Of a stretch of DNA of 64,000 nt, positions 20,044-29,635 are shown one piece after another (the stretch's first letter is position 1; every line of letters begins with the position of its first letter). The DNA is from Gracilaria gracilis (lineage: Eukaryota; Rhodophyta; Florideophyceae; Gracilariales; Gracilariaceae). A program made the position numbers and the translations under genes. The DNA is taken from assembly GCA_030374805.1 (NCBI GenBank), contig JARGSG010000195.1, positions 1,023,001 through 1,087,000 on the forward strand, read 5' to 3'. The notes under the pieces are model-generated. The model did not search any database, had not been told where the DNA came from, and saw only the letters and a list, made by a program, of their open reading frames with translations.

Positions 20044-21023
20044 CTGATTCTTGGAAGTCAGGCATTCATGCAACCGTGCTTGCACGAACAGGGGCACGTT
20101 TGGCTACAGGAGAAGCCAAAGAGGCTGCGCGGCTTCTGGCCAATTACGGTTGGTCGGATGCCACGTGGAAGAACCGTGCGTCCCAGATCTCCAGGTGGTT
20201 GCGTTTCTGTGATGAGGACGACCGCTGCCCTTTGCCAGCCACTGAGGGCGACGTATTGGCTTACATTGGATACATCTCGTTAGAGGGCCGCGTTGGTGCC
20301 ACGTCACTGCCAAAGTATCTATCAGCGGTGTCACGGTATCACACTCTTCATCACTTACCGTCACCATCTACTACACCGTTAGTTCGAGCTTTGGTGACGG
20401 CGTACGCCAGAGGCGAACGTGACAGATCTCCAGGGACTCAAACTAGAATTGGAATGCCCGCTGGGTTGATGAGGCGCGTGCTCGAATACGGACTCAACAC
20501 AATGGATGCCAAGGACACTCTTGCGTGTGCCATGGTTGTATTTGCCTTCCTGTTTCAGGTCCGTTCCATCTCGGTCGAAGCCGTGCAACCGTCGGATATC
20601 CAATGGGAGGATGACTGCCTTGTAGTACATCTTTCACGCCGGAAAGGTACTGGTGCGGCATCACAAAGACTACCTCTTCTGCTGCGTCCCCCTCAATCCA
20701 GTATGTGGGACAGTAACTCATCGCCAATTGCGCTGTTCCGTAAGTGGGCGGCGATGAGAACACTGTTTCAATTTTTCTTTCAAAATGAACTGTGTCCGAT
20801 GCGGCTTTCAACCGCAGTGGATACTGTTCTACGCCAGCTTGGCACGCTGGCCCCTTGCAGCTGCTACTATGCGTCTCATAGCTCCCGAATCGGGGGCTTC
20901 AACGAACTATTCTGTCTGAGATTCTCGCGAATTTGGATCATGCAGCGCATGGATTGGCAGGTGGGAAATATGTTTGCGATTTACTTTGATTCACGCATCT
21001 CAGTCACAGTCGCTTCACATTAG
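19785..21023 (+). CDS. Tyrosine recombinase of DIRS-like element
   Basis: Open frame of 412 codons overlapping the end of pol in another frame; the first 80 codons may not be translated. The N-terminal SAM-like domain includes NRASQISRWLRFC and SLPKYLSAVSRYH. The catalytic domain shows Arg I in FQVRSISVEAVQPSDI, the H-x-x-R box in SHSSRIGGFNEL and the likely nucleophile Tyr in FAIYFDSRI near the C-terminus, all in phage-integrase order. It would insert the circular element cDNA without target duplication. Unlike pol, this frame is intact and may still encode protein. Confidence 0.8.
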   Translation: MVGRPRGTMGATFRPPIARDSEYRSRTGQGNPDSAELARASLVRAIGRLELSHGVPRRGRGQSRTIQPQRQIVEPTLGPRSRSQELTDSWKSGIHATVLARTGARLATGEAKEAARLLANYGWSDATWKNRASQISRWLRFCDEDDRCPLPATEGDVLAYIGYISLEGRVGATSLPKYLSAVSRYHTLHHLPSPSTTPLVRALVTAYARGERDRSPGTQTRIGMPAGLMRRVLEYGLNTMDAKDTLACAMVVFAFLFQVRSISVEAVQPSDIQWEDDCLVVHLSRRKGTGAASQRLPLLLRPPQSSMWDSNSSPIALFRKWAAMRTLFQFFFQNELCPMRLSTAVDTVLRQLGTLAPCSCYYASHSSRIGGFNELFCLRFSRIWIMQRMDWQVGNMFAIYFDSRISVTVASH

Positions 21024-21078
21024 TTTTTTGGTCATATGCGCCCGGCCGCCTCACCAACCTCCCATTATTTTGGATCTT

Positions 21079-21243
21079 CACGTAACTGTACATATGTGTA
21101 TAGATTTGAAGATCTCTCGAGAAGCAGGGAGTGTCTGAATTGTACAATCAGTATACCGACCGTGCAAATGTGCTAGGACTACTTATATGGCATTGTGGTC
21201 ACTCACCACATTAGTACAACCTCGTATGTCTATTTCTCGTTTC
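21079..21243 (+). repeat. Right 165-bp direct repeat of DIRS-like element
   Basis: Second copy of 17104-17268 in the same orientation, beginning 56 bp after the recombinase stop codon. No further copy is seen in the window. Confidence 0.95.
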
Positions 21244-22370
21244 CCACCCAGCCCCGCGTTGCGCCCTCTCTTTCTCAACATGTCTCTATATCTCGTTATT
21301 CTTGCAACGTGGCTATAGATGCCACGGAACACTGAGTATTGCTTTTATCTTTGGCAACGTCTTTAGTATGACAGTCTTCGTAAAATTATATTTGATCTTC
21401 AATCCACGAAATGTCTATAGATCCAAAAATTCATTCAGACCCAACACAAAAAACCGCATTAACTGTCCTCACTCAAATGTGTCGGAAAATCACTTAACAA
21501 ACAAATTGCAGTTTACAGGAAGCAATATCTCTGTGAAAACGTATGCATTTCAAAAGATCTTCACAGGACCGTGTAGGTCTACGTCTTAGCTTTGAGTTCC
21601 GGCTACGCGCGAGTTTTATCTCCAATAAACAGAGCCAAAAATTCAGACCAACTGTACCTTCCCAGGAAACCCCATAAACATGAACAACTCAAACCTTTCG
21701 GATTCAAACACTCCCTGACAGGACGACTTGTGATGCACGATCACGTATTCCAAACGATTTCAGGGAAAACCCCAAAAGCAGGCTTTTTATCTTGTTGAAC
21801 AATGGACTGCAAACCTTGCAACTTTAACATACTGGTAACAGCTTAATCGCGTTCAGCGCACTGCGCAGATCTGCCTCTGTGTTTTATAAGAGTCATCTTC
21901 AAGTTCTCAAACAACTTTTTGCAACGTGGCACAAAAGCGATTAAATGGCGGAGCTTCTATGCACTTTCAAAACAAAAAAAGCCATTGGAGCGGGTTTAAA
22001 GATCATCTAGAACATTTTTTTGCCGTGAGATGCATGCACACACTTTTTGATAACGTTACCTGTTCCAGCGTCATCCACATCGGCCTCTTGGATATAAGAA
22101 CGAGAATTTCCTAAGTATCTGTCGATCAATAACTGCACACTTAGTTGGACATGTTTTTTTGTGGTCCAAGAACACAGATCTCTCCAAAACGCGAGGGCCT
22201 GGAGAACCACGCTCATGCATCCAATTTCCTGTCTTCGCAAAACCACTTCAAATATTTGAGAACACTAGCGCTTCCGACATTGCCACTGTGATACAGTAGG
22301 AGACGTCAAACACATCGATTATATTTTTTGTTCGCGACATGTGGTGAATCTCTCTTTGAATAAAACATTT
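21244..22370. other. AT-rich intergenic sequence, no gene supported
   Basis: 1.1 kb of AT-rich sequence between the DIRS-like element and the pogo relic. Short frames (up to 95 codons) have no recognisable domain. It could be decayed transposon sequence. Confidence 0.3.
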
Positions 22371-23212
22371 CTATGCGCTGAATACTCCGATACCGAGAGG
22401 TTGTTTTACGTGGCTTGTGTGGTAAATAAGAGCTTGAACGATGATGCAGTTAGATTTGAATAGACTGAGATTACGGTACTGCACATTGCCGCGGTATTGG
22501 TCCAACAGTGGCAGCAAATATCGATCCCCGGCACAAAGTTCAGCGATCTTCAGCACAAACTGCTGTGGCCAATCATGAAAGGTACTGATATCCACCCCAG
22601 AAATTTCTCTTTGAAAAAGATAACACGATGGCAAAAAGTTCTGGAGAGTCTGCAATTTGTCATCCACGAACCTATAATGTGCTCGTTTCCCCCAGAAAAA
22701 GACCACTGGCTTCCATGCTCTGCCGTCCGCTTATAATACCGGCATTACGGTCACACGGTCATTTGCACCTTTCAGCCGAACATTCTTCTGTATCAGCAAG
22801 GAGTCTCAACTTCTTTGCGGAGGCTGCCACCCAAGATCTTATTGACGTACGTGCCAGACTCGTCTACGTTGAATATACGTCTCGGGTACACGATGTGGTA
22901 GCGTTCGATTAGGCTTTCAAGTAAAGCAAAATGTCTCGCTATATTCTCTGCTGTGATCTCGGCGCGGTCTTTTTCAATGATGCGAACTTGAAGGAACTTC
23001 AGTTTATGGCGCATCACAAAGCGCGTTAGCCACCCTTCAGACGGACGATTGTTCTCAGAACCGATCCGTAGCTTTTCTTCTGCTGGAAGAGAGGTGACGT
23101 AGGCCTCCACCAAGTGGCAGACGCTAACCTTGGTAAGAGGCGTATTGTGCTCAGCAAAATATTTTATCGACTTGGCGAGGGATTCCTCCTCTTTTTTGGT
23201 AAAGGCTGTCGG
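22371..23212 (-). pseudogene. pogo/Tigger-type (Tc1-mariner superfamily) transposase relic
   Basis: Broken minus-strand coding traces. From 23212 leftward: FTKKEEESLAKSIKYFAEHN then HLVEAYVTSL; a CENP-B-like helix-turn-helix with RPSEGWLTRFVMRHKLK; and the start of the DDE domain, RRIFNVDESGTYVNK, with the first catalytic Asp (frame open 23113-22793). After a frame break, 22706-22371 encodes the DDE end: GDRYLLPLLDQYRGNVQYRN and HTSHVKQPLGIGVFSA, matching the usual H(T/S)SH..QPLD(V/I)GVF block. The central part is disrupted, so it is dead. The 37-bp direct repeat beside it marks the insertion point of the next element. Confidence 0.75.
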
Positions 23213-23215
23213 GCG

Positions 23216-23252
23216 TGTATTGCAATAGAATCAGCCCAAATTGAGTATGCAT
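23216..23252. repeat. Left 37-bp direct repeat flanking the palindrome-rich element
   Basis: Starts TGTATTGCAATAGAATCAGC and ends TTGAGTATGCAT. Identical to 28800-28836 except for one A/T difference. The two copies bracket 5547 bp. Confidence 0.9.
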
Positions 23253-23640
23253 AGTAGCATAGTAGTAGTTTAATGTGCACAAGGTGCCCCTCAGGGTGTC
23301 CACGTGTAGGGCTCATGAACTGTGTTGTGCAGGTCCTCAGGGTCCCCCTTTGCAGGTAGATTGTTTATTCTTTTTCGACACGGGGCTGCTGCCCCCGGAG
23401 ATGCACTTAAGCACCTCCCGCTGGGCAGAGCTGACTGTAGTAAACCTGAAGCACCCCCTAGCAGATTCTTCATCGTCTAGTTTCCCATAGGGTCGTTCTG
23501 CCGCCACTACCGGTGCTGCACGCTTTTCTCGTGCCCCGTTGTTATCGTCGCTGCACGCTCCTTTGTACCCGCTTGGGTGCTGCGCATGGTATCCCTATTT
23601 CTTGGGAATTGTTGATACTCACTCGCGTGGGTGTACTTCA
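23253..23640 (+). repeat. 388-bp left-end segment shared with 42529-42916
   Basis: Begins AGTAGCATAGTAGTAGTTTA and ends GTGTACTTCA. The copy at 42529 has the same length with scattered substitutions only. An antisense frame of 60 codons (23473-23291; 42749-42567 in the other copy) is open in both, with about six amino-acid differences, but has no known domain. Confidence 0.9.
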
Positions 23641-23662
23641 TTGGTTTCCCGACTTAGAACAA

Positions 23663-26600
23663 CCCCAGTGGGTCATTCTTGGTATATTCCCGTTTTGACC
23701 CCTCTTTGGGATTGGTTTCGCTTTTCAGAACCGCCTCGAACCCTCTCGGGACTTACAAACCCGCCTAAGAACGCTGCACGGCTACAGCGACCGCCTTTTC
23801 CATTCACTGGTTGTTTTGAACTCGCCCATTGGGATTTCCTTGCCGCAAGCCGGACAAAAAGCTTTTCGCCTTACTATTATGGCCACCCCATCGAAATCTC
23901 TTCATGGACACGCAGGTCCTGCTCCACCTTATAGGGATGAAGGCACTGACGAAGTGCCGCTGGCTTACCGGTCAGGGGCCCCGAGCATCCTAAGTACCCA
24001 TGGAGGGATTCTACCACCTGTGGACGACCCGGAGCGCATGCTCCGCCAGTTTACTCCAACCGAATTTCGGAACCGTCCCGAGGCTCTGCATCTGCAGACC
24101 TCGCATAAGGCAGCTCCACATACGCCAACCCCAAGGGTGATGGCGCCCGAAACCCTCGTTGGGACCCCGCAAAGAGCGGCAGAAAGTGAGATTCAACCCT
24201 TTACGGGAGAACTTCTCATTGCCCTGCGGCCCCTCGTGGAGTTCACTGTGGCACTCGAGGTCGAACGGGGTACTCCCTGCAGGGTCGAAGCTGAAGTGGA
24301 GCCCTTGCTGAACACCCTTTTCCAGCGGGACCCTTCTGAGAGGTTCGTTTCCGGAGTTCCGGACGGCGCATTCAACCCCAGTGTGCACACTGAGGTACAG
24401 CACCGTCCGCAGTTTGTCCCATCTAGGTATGAGCAAATTAACCGTTTCTTGGCAGTCACGGTATTGCAACCGCCCACGATCCCCTCTGAGACTGATGCAG
24501 ATTCCAGACCCACGGGGGACCCTGCTAAGATAGACCATAACTGGACGTCCATCCCTGTCGGGAAGCAGAAGTACCGAATGCGTCATTATGAAGGGAAGCA
24601 TTACACGGGGACCCATGAATGCTTCAGACTGACATCGGAACAGGAGAGAGGACTACCGCAGAGGGGTTTGCCTTCCCGTGTCAGGCGCTTCGAGTCTCGG
24701 ACGAGGATGCCGAGACTGGGCGTTCTAACATCTTCTCCCTTGGATTGGATATATGTTCTATGACTTTTATTCTACCCAATTGGGAAACTCGGTCTTTCCT
24801 CCTTACTTTGTTCTTAATTCTTACTTATTTCCCTTTTGCGATACGTCCCTTTCCCTTTCCCCCGAAACCCTCTTTGGATCTCGAAGACTTCTCTGTCAGA
24901 ACGCCCGTCCTCCTCCCCCTCCTCGTTTGGGACGAAGTAACCCTGACACGGGAGGTTTCCTTCTGGGATCTCTTTCCCCCAGATTGGGTACGAGTTCTAT
25001 TTGGCAACAACTGGCGCTCGTCCCTTTCTGGAACACTCTATCTGACCTGGGTATTTGTTCTACTGATTTTTGACTTCGTCGCCATCGTCCCGTTTTGGGT
25101 TTACTTCGGATGCAGTATCCGGTAGAGGTTGGCCCATTACCAACATTTACTGACGAGTCTCCTCTTGGGTGTGTCGTTTATACTGCGAGCGGTGTCCCCT
25201 TTTGGGTCTTGTTCACGATGATGAACAGGAAACTCTACCCTCTCAGAAGAGAGGTAGTCGAATTCGCCCTTTCGGGCAATCATCATAGGGCATGAACTTT
25301 CTCTGCATTCTGAGGATTTATCCTCGCCCATTGGGAACGTTTTGGAAACCTCAGAGGCTTCCAAATTGGTCCCCAAACCGTGGTTAGCCATACATCGGGT
25401 GTCCTGGGTTTTCACCCACTGGGAAGCCTGTTACCAGCATATTGGTTAGACCATATAGCCCTCTTGGTGTTCTTGTTTTTCTTGGAACCCCGCATGGGCT
25501 TTGATGATAACTTTTCGCATTGCACCATTCTGGAGAGAACAGTTTTCGAGTTCTCTACAGAACCAAAATGATCTTCATTTTGTCATCAAAAGCCCTTCAA
25601 GGGACAATTCAATGACGTTCTTCGACCCACATGGGCTTCTCCGCATCGCTATGGTATAACTCATTACTGGTAAGGATGAATCGCGTGTGGATTCTACCCT
25701 TTTGGGTCCGCCCTTATGCATCAATTTTCGTTTGATTACTTCCGCTCGTTTTCGTTCGAGCCCGTCTTCTGGGTTTTATATCCATATTTGGTCGCCGATA
25801 TGGATATTGTGAGAACCCTTTCTATTCTCTGTAACACCCTTCGGGTTCGTGCAGTGCACTCTTCTAAGAAGGGGAGAGGATAGCTAGTATATATCACGAT
25901 CACTGCCCTTCGGGTTTATGTGCAAACCAGTATGCTGACGTCGTTGTTCGGTTTCGCGCACAACATGGGCGCGTACGCTCGCGCACCTTCCGCTAACTTT
26001 CTCTAAGGAGTTTGGTCCGATTTTCCCGTTTGGGCAAGAAAAATTTTGGCATAGTCCCCCCCCCGGCCATGGCGGCCAAAACTTTTCCCGGCGGGATAGC
26101 GCCAGTTCAAAGCCCTCTTGGGTCTCGCATAGGAGTGAGAAAGGATCGCGCTACTTTGGAAGCCGTTGGGACCCATTCGGGACGACTTAAAACGACTTGG
26201 AACACCCACAATGCGGAGCACAAGGCCTCTTGAGGAATGTGCACACCCGACGGGAAGCTGTACATCGCTGGCGTGCGCCTTTGCACTCCAAAATTACCCA
26301 CGTGGGACACGCGCGCGCCATGCATAGGCGCGCACGCCATTATGCGCCGCTGCAGGCGTGCAAAATGCCACGTAGGCCACAGGCATGTGTAGCCGATTCG
26401 GTCTACAGTATTGCTCGTAGGGAGGCGATTCGGCACGGTCAAAAAATTCGTATTTTGATGTGCCGCGCACTCCAAAACAGGCACTGCGAGCCCTTGAAAC
26501 GTCCGCGTTTGGGAGATACGGGCAAAACAAGAAATCGCCCTTTTCGACCCTACACGGGAGGGTAATTTCCGGGCAAGATCTTTTGATTCTCCTTGCAAGT

Positions 26601-28753
26601 AACCCCCTGGGAATTTAGCGCATTTTGGCCTATTTGCCTACAGAGAACGTTCACATTGCGCCCCATGGCGTACTGTGCACCACGCGCCCTTGCTGGCCGG
26701 CGCAACGCGTACGTGCGCACCGCCGCGTGCACACTGCAGCCGTCCAACGAGGCTCATGGTGCTACCCCCGGGACATCTCGGCACTTGGAGCCCAAGCGCA
26801 CTCCAACAAGGGAAGGAGACCTGGGCAGGGCGTTTTGCGTCGCATTCGCGCAGTGCCGCACGCTGCGCACGTGACGGTCATTGTCGACATGCGTGATCTG
26901 ACCCTCGAGGGGGATGATTTCGCCACTACTGCGCGTCCCGCAAGGGCATGAAGGGAAGCAGAAGTCCTTCATTGACTCTATAAGAGCTTATGCGCCCATC
27001 AAGTCGACTCCCACTCTCGGGATCTATTGCCGTCGGAACCTCGCCCCCTTGGGAAATAGTGCGCAGTGGACTTCAAAGTCCACACCAGTCGCTCGAGCAT
27101 AGACCCCTTCGGGAAACCTACTTCGAGAACATCTCCCTCTCGAGTTCGACCCATCTGGGAAGGCAATGATACCCCGTGGGACTGCTTCATACCCTTACTT
27201 CAGTGGAACCCCACTGGGCGTCTATCAGCGCGTTGCGTGTCCGTTGGGAGTGTTCAGAGCAGCACACATGTCGCTCTGTTAGTACTATGGACTTGTCCCA
27301 CTTGGGAATTAATGGGTTCAGCGACACTTTGCGCACCCATTTAAACTTCCTCAATAGGACGTTACGCTTGCATCAGCCCGCCATTTCCACTTCCTCTCGA
27401 GACTTGCTCAATTTCACGCTTGCCGTGTCGCGTCACCGTCGTCGCACCCCGGTGGGATTCTGTATGTTCGGAAGGTAGCTGCTCGCTCGGTTCGTAAGGT
27501 AGCTGTGCCTCGTTTTTACAACCCATACGGGACTCTTGATGTCTGAAACTCAGTACGTTCATTTTTGTACTGTATGCAACCCCCCAGGTGGGACTTTCGG
27601 AATCTTGTCATTGCTATCGATTCTTCAGTGCCCGTCCATAACCCGATTGGGATCGTCTGAAGGTGCGTTTGATGGCCTCGCTTCACTTCCGAGAGGCGCA
27701 GCAACGTGCGGAATATGCCCATCGGGATCGAACATCGCCGCAGTCGGTGACAAAGCGAGGAGGTCGGACATTAAGCATAGCGCTCGACCCACACGGGATC
27801 TTGTACTACGACAGAAGCAGACGGAGGCAAACCCTTGCGGGATGAAGCGACACCCCCAACGTGTGTGGAATTCGTTTTGGTACGCGTCACGGTCATAGTA
27901 GCGTCCACAGAGGACGACACAGGTGAAATGTACCCGCATGAAAATTCTGATGCACAAAGGCACGGGGCCCAATGCTCAGACGGTCATTTTTCCTGATGGG
28001 TTCGGTGCATCCCCGGTACAGAATTAGCTGGTCGCGGCGCGCAATCGGACTTCCTAATCTTAGGTAGGCACTTGACGCGCGGAACCTGAGATCTGATCGG
28101 ACGCTCTGTTGATTCCGAGTCACGCGCTGTGCCACGAGCCCATTTGACACCTCCTCCACTCGCTGGCAAAGCTTTGCACCGGTGCTGCTAAAACTTCTCC
28201 TGTCACTGGGACAAGTTTAAAGACCGAAAATACCGTCGACCCAGCCGGGAAAGTGAATGGCCTTATTAATACACCGCATCCGTCCCACTTGGGAAACGAC
28301 GTGGCACGCGACACCGCATACGCATACCGGAATGTCCTCAACAGGAGAACCTCCTCGTACCATGCTGTAATCCTTGCGGGACTCCTTTGGTTTCAAGCTC
28401 GCCGTGGCGCCTCAGATGTTAGAGCCCGCAAGGGATTGTGGACGTCCGGAACTCGGTTCTTCGCCGTGTCTGCCTGGAGAATGCTGGCCGGTAGTGCAAC
28501 CCTTTATGGGACTCTATTGGTCTGCGATTCGCCTCATCGCTACCGTGCCCGTTCGCCTCCCTCTTGGGATTTCGAGGTACAGCAAATTGCGCTTTGCCGT
28601 GTCTGTTCGGCTACTGCGTAGCCCGCGCTCCCTGCATGGGCACTCTGTCGTTCGCGCCCCATATCTCGCTCTTTTGTTACCCAAATGGGATCTTGGTGAA
28701 TTCAGAGGTTGTGTTGGGATGTGTTTGCGCTCGCGATTGCGCCCCACATGGGG
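23663..28753. repeat. Array of about 56 short interrupted palindromes, CCC-N(2-6)-GGG
   Basis: Units such as CCCATTGGGA (23825), CCCTTTACGGGA (24197), CCCACTGGGA (25415), CCCTTCGGGT (25837, 25906), CCCATTCGGGA (26172), CCCGATTGGGA (27642), CCCACTTGGGA (27299, 28283) and CCCAAATGGGA (28680). The arms are constant and the loop varies in sequence and length. Most right arms are followed by A. Spacing is usually 40-110 bp, with gaps near 24.29-24.5, 26.31-26.54 and 27.85-28.24 kb. Several sites have longer pairing, for example TCCC-ACTT-GGGA. The gene island has few such motifs. Function unknown. Confidence 0.8.
23879..24763 (+). CDS. Hypothetical ORF within the palindrome-rich element
   Basis: Open frame from the ATG at 23879 (the frame is open from 23816), about 294 codons. 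It is Pro/Thr/Glu-rich (MATPSKSLHGHAGPAPPYRD; ATG context ATTATGGCC). I recognise no domain. It spans eight or more of the CCC...GGG palindromes, which fall in several codon phases, and a 201-codon frame is open on the opposite strand, so the openness may come from GC-rich composition. A Gag-like structural protein is conceivable. Weakly supported. Confidence 0.28.
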   Translation: MATPSKSLHGHAGPAPPYRDEGTDEVPLAYRSGAPSILSTHGGILPPVDDPERMLRQFTPTEFRNRPEALHLQTSHKAAPHTPTPRVMAPETLVGTPQRAAESEIQPFTGELLIALRPLVEFTVALEVERGTPCRVEAEVEPLLNTLFQRDPSERFVSGVPDGAFNPSVHTEVQHRPQFVPSRYEQINRFLAVTVLQPPTIPSETDADSRPTGDPAKIDHNWTSIPVGKQKYRMRHYEGKHYTGTHECFRLTSEQERGLPQRGLPSRVRRFESRTRMPRLGVLTSSPLDWIYVL

Positions 28754-28799
28754 TGGTTTGACCAGCCTCGGGACGAGGTCAGGCCTAAGAAGGGGAGTC

Positions 28800-28836
28800 T
28801 GTATTGCAATAGAATCAGCCCATATTGAGTATGCAT
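28800..28836. repeat. Right 37-bp direct repeat flanking the palindrome-rich element
   Basis: Pairs with 23216-23252 (one mismatch). It is followed by CGTCTGTGTTCTGCA, whose reverse complement immediately precedes the second element copy at 42529. Confidence 0.9.
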
Positions 28837-29248
28837 CGTCTGTGTTCTGCAAATGCTAGTTTTTGGCGAGGGTCGCGCAGAATTTGGGAAGGGTCGTCCA
28901 GTAAATTTTTTGGAAAATAACCTTGTGCTGCCTTTCCAAGTTTTGCAGAAAATTGCTTGGGTCGCCCAGTATTGGTCCGCAGGAAATACTCCGTGGCATT
29001 CTGGTCGTGCTAGTTTGCTCTGCCAGGATTAACTGCGCAGTTTTCCACCAAGTGCAGTTTTAGTTTTCACATTGGGTGCACATTAAACGTCTCAATAAGT
29101 GGAATACTCGCATCCATCCTATGGAATAGTAGCGCTAGTTCCGATGCTTCCTATTCAACTAGAGTTTCCTTTATTTCTATCTATTCACCTATCTGATGCC
29201 TATCGTAATCGCTATTCTAATCCCTATTCAATACATTAGCCGAGCTCT
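28837..29248. other. Non-coding repeat-derived sequence
   Basis: Contains three spaced GGGTCG(C/T)(G/C)CAG motifs (near 28869, 28888 and 28948) and, at about 29140-29250, at least six CTATT(C) motifs in a T-rich stretch. No coding frame is supported. Confidence 0.35.
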
Positions 29249-29308
29249 ATTCAATGGCATCGGCGAGCGTCACCCGCGCCAGGTGCATGCTCGCCAGTAC
29301 CATTGAAT
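29249..29308. repeat. Inverted repeat with 20-bp arms
   Basis: Arms 29249-29268 (ATTCAATGGCATCGGCGAGC) and 29289-29308 pair with two mismatches around a 20-nt loop. Confidence 0.85.
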
Positions 29309-29359
29309 GGCGTTCTGCCCGAGCATTTTCGCAGAGAATGCGAGCCGACCTGCGAACTG

Positions 29360-29398
29360 CAGTACCGCCATGAGGCGAAGCGCCTCATGACGATACTG
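29360..29398. repeat. Tight hairpin with 18-bp arms and 3-nt loop
   Basis: Arms 29360-29377 (CAGTACCGCCATGAGGCG) and 29381-29398 pair with two differences, each of which allows a G-T wobble in RNA, around the loop AAG. Confidence 0.85.
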
Positions 29399-29635
29399 TA
29401 CTACTCGGTTTGTCCGTCTCATGTCAGTTCGCTCATCGCACGTAGCGCTCACCGCCTCGCAAAACGTTCGAAATTAGTTTTACCTGTATTAGGATCGGAA
29501 AAAAAGCGAGTTGTCAGTATTCTCAATCTGGAGTGTAGAGTATTACTCTTGTGAGAAACGTACCGCATATCAGAGTGCTATCTGTTTCTAAGAAAAAAAA
29601 GTCAGTAGTACCACCATGAGCTCCCTCTGTGCAAC

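Larger units (their letters stand above)
17104..21243 (+). mobile_element. DIRS-order (tyrosine recombinase) retrotransposon, 4.14 kb, decayed
   Basis: Element bounded by 165-bp direct repeats and coding, in order, for a Gag-like fragment, reverse transcriptase, RNase H and a tyrosine recombinase. RT plus tyrosine recombinase instead of an integrase defines the DIRS/Ngaro/PAT order. Direct rather than inverted repeats fit the PAT/Ngaro arrangement better than classical DIRS1, but I did not find a second repeat pair (B1/B2) inside or beyond the right repeat. Three nonsense codons interrupt the pol frame, so this copy is not autonomous. No target-site duplication is evident, as expected for recombinase-mediated insertion. 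Confidence 0.85.
23253..28799. mobile_element. Unclassified 5.5 kb element rich in short GC palindromes
   Basis: Defined by flanking 37-bp direct repeats and by a second, partial copy of its left end at 42529-42916. It has no recognisable transposase, RT, integrase or terminal inverted repeat. The left 388 bp match the other copy without gaps. Rightward of about 23660 it is filled with CCC-loop-GGG palindromes (listed separately). The longest open frame is 23816-24763. The rest has many stops in every frame. Candidate explanations are a non-autonomous element, a decayed large transposon, or a structural/regulatory array. Boundaries are firm at base level only if the flanking repeats are a target duplication. 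Confidence 0.6.

Noticed and set aside
23663-28753. CRISPR-like array suggested by regular short repeats
   Set aside because: The repeated part is only three-base arms with variable loops, there is no constant repeat of 20-40 bp, and the genome is eukaryotic.
23253-28799. LTR retrotransposon with the 388-bp segment as LTR
   Set aside because: The 388 bp is not found again at the right end, lacks TG...CA ends, and no retroviral-type domain is readable inside.
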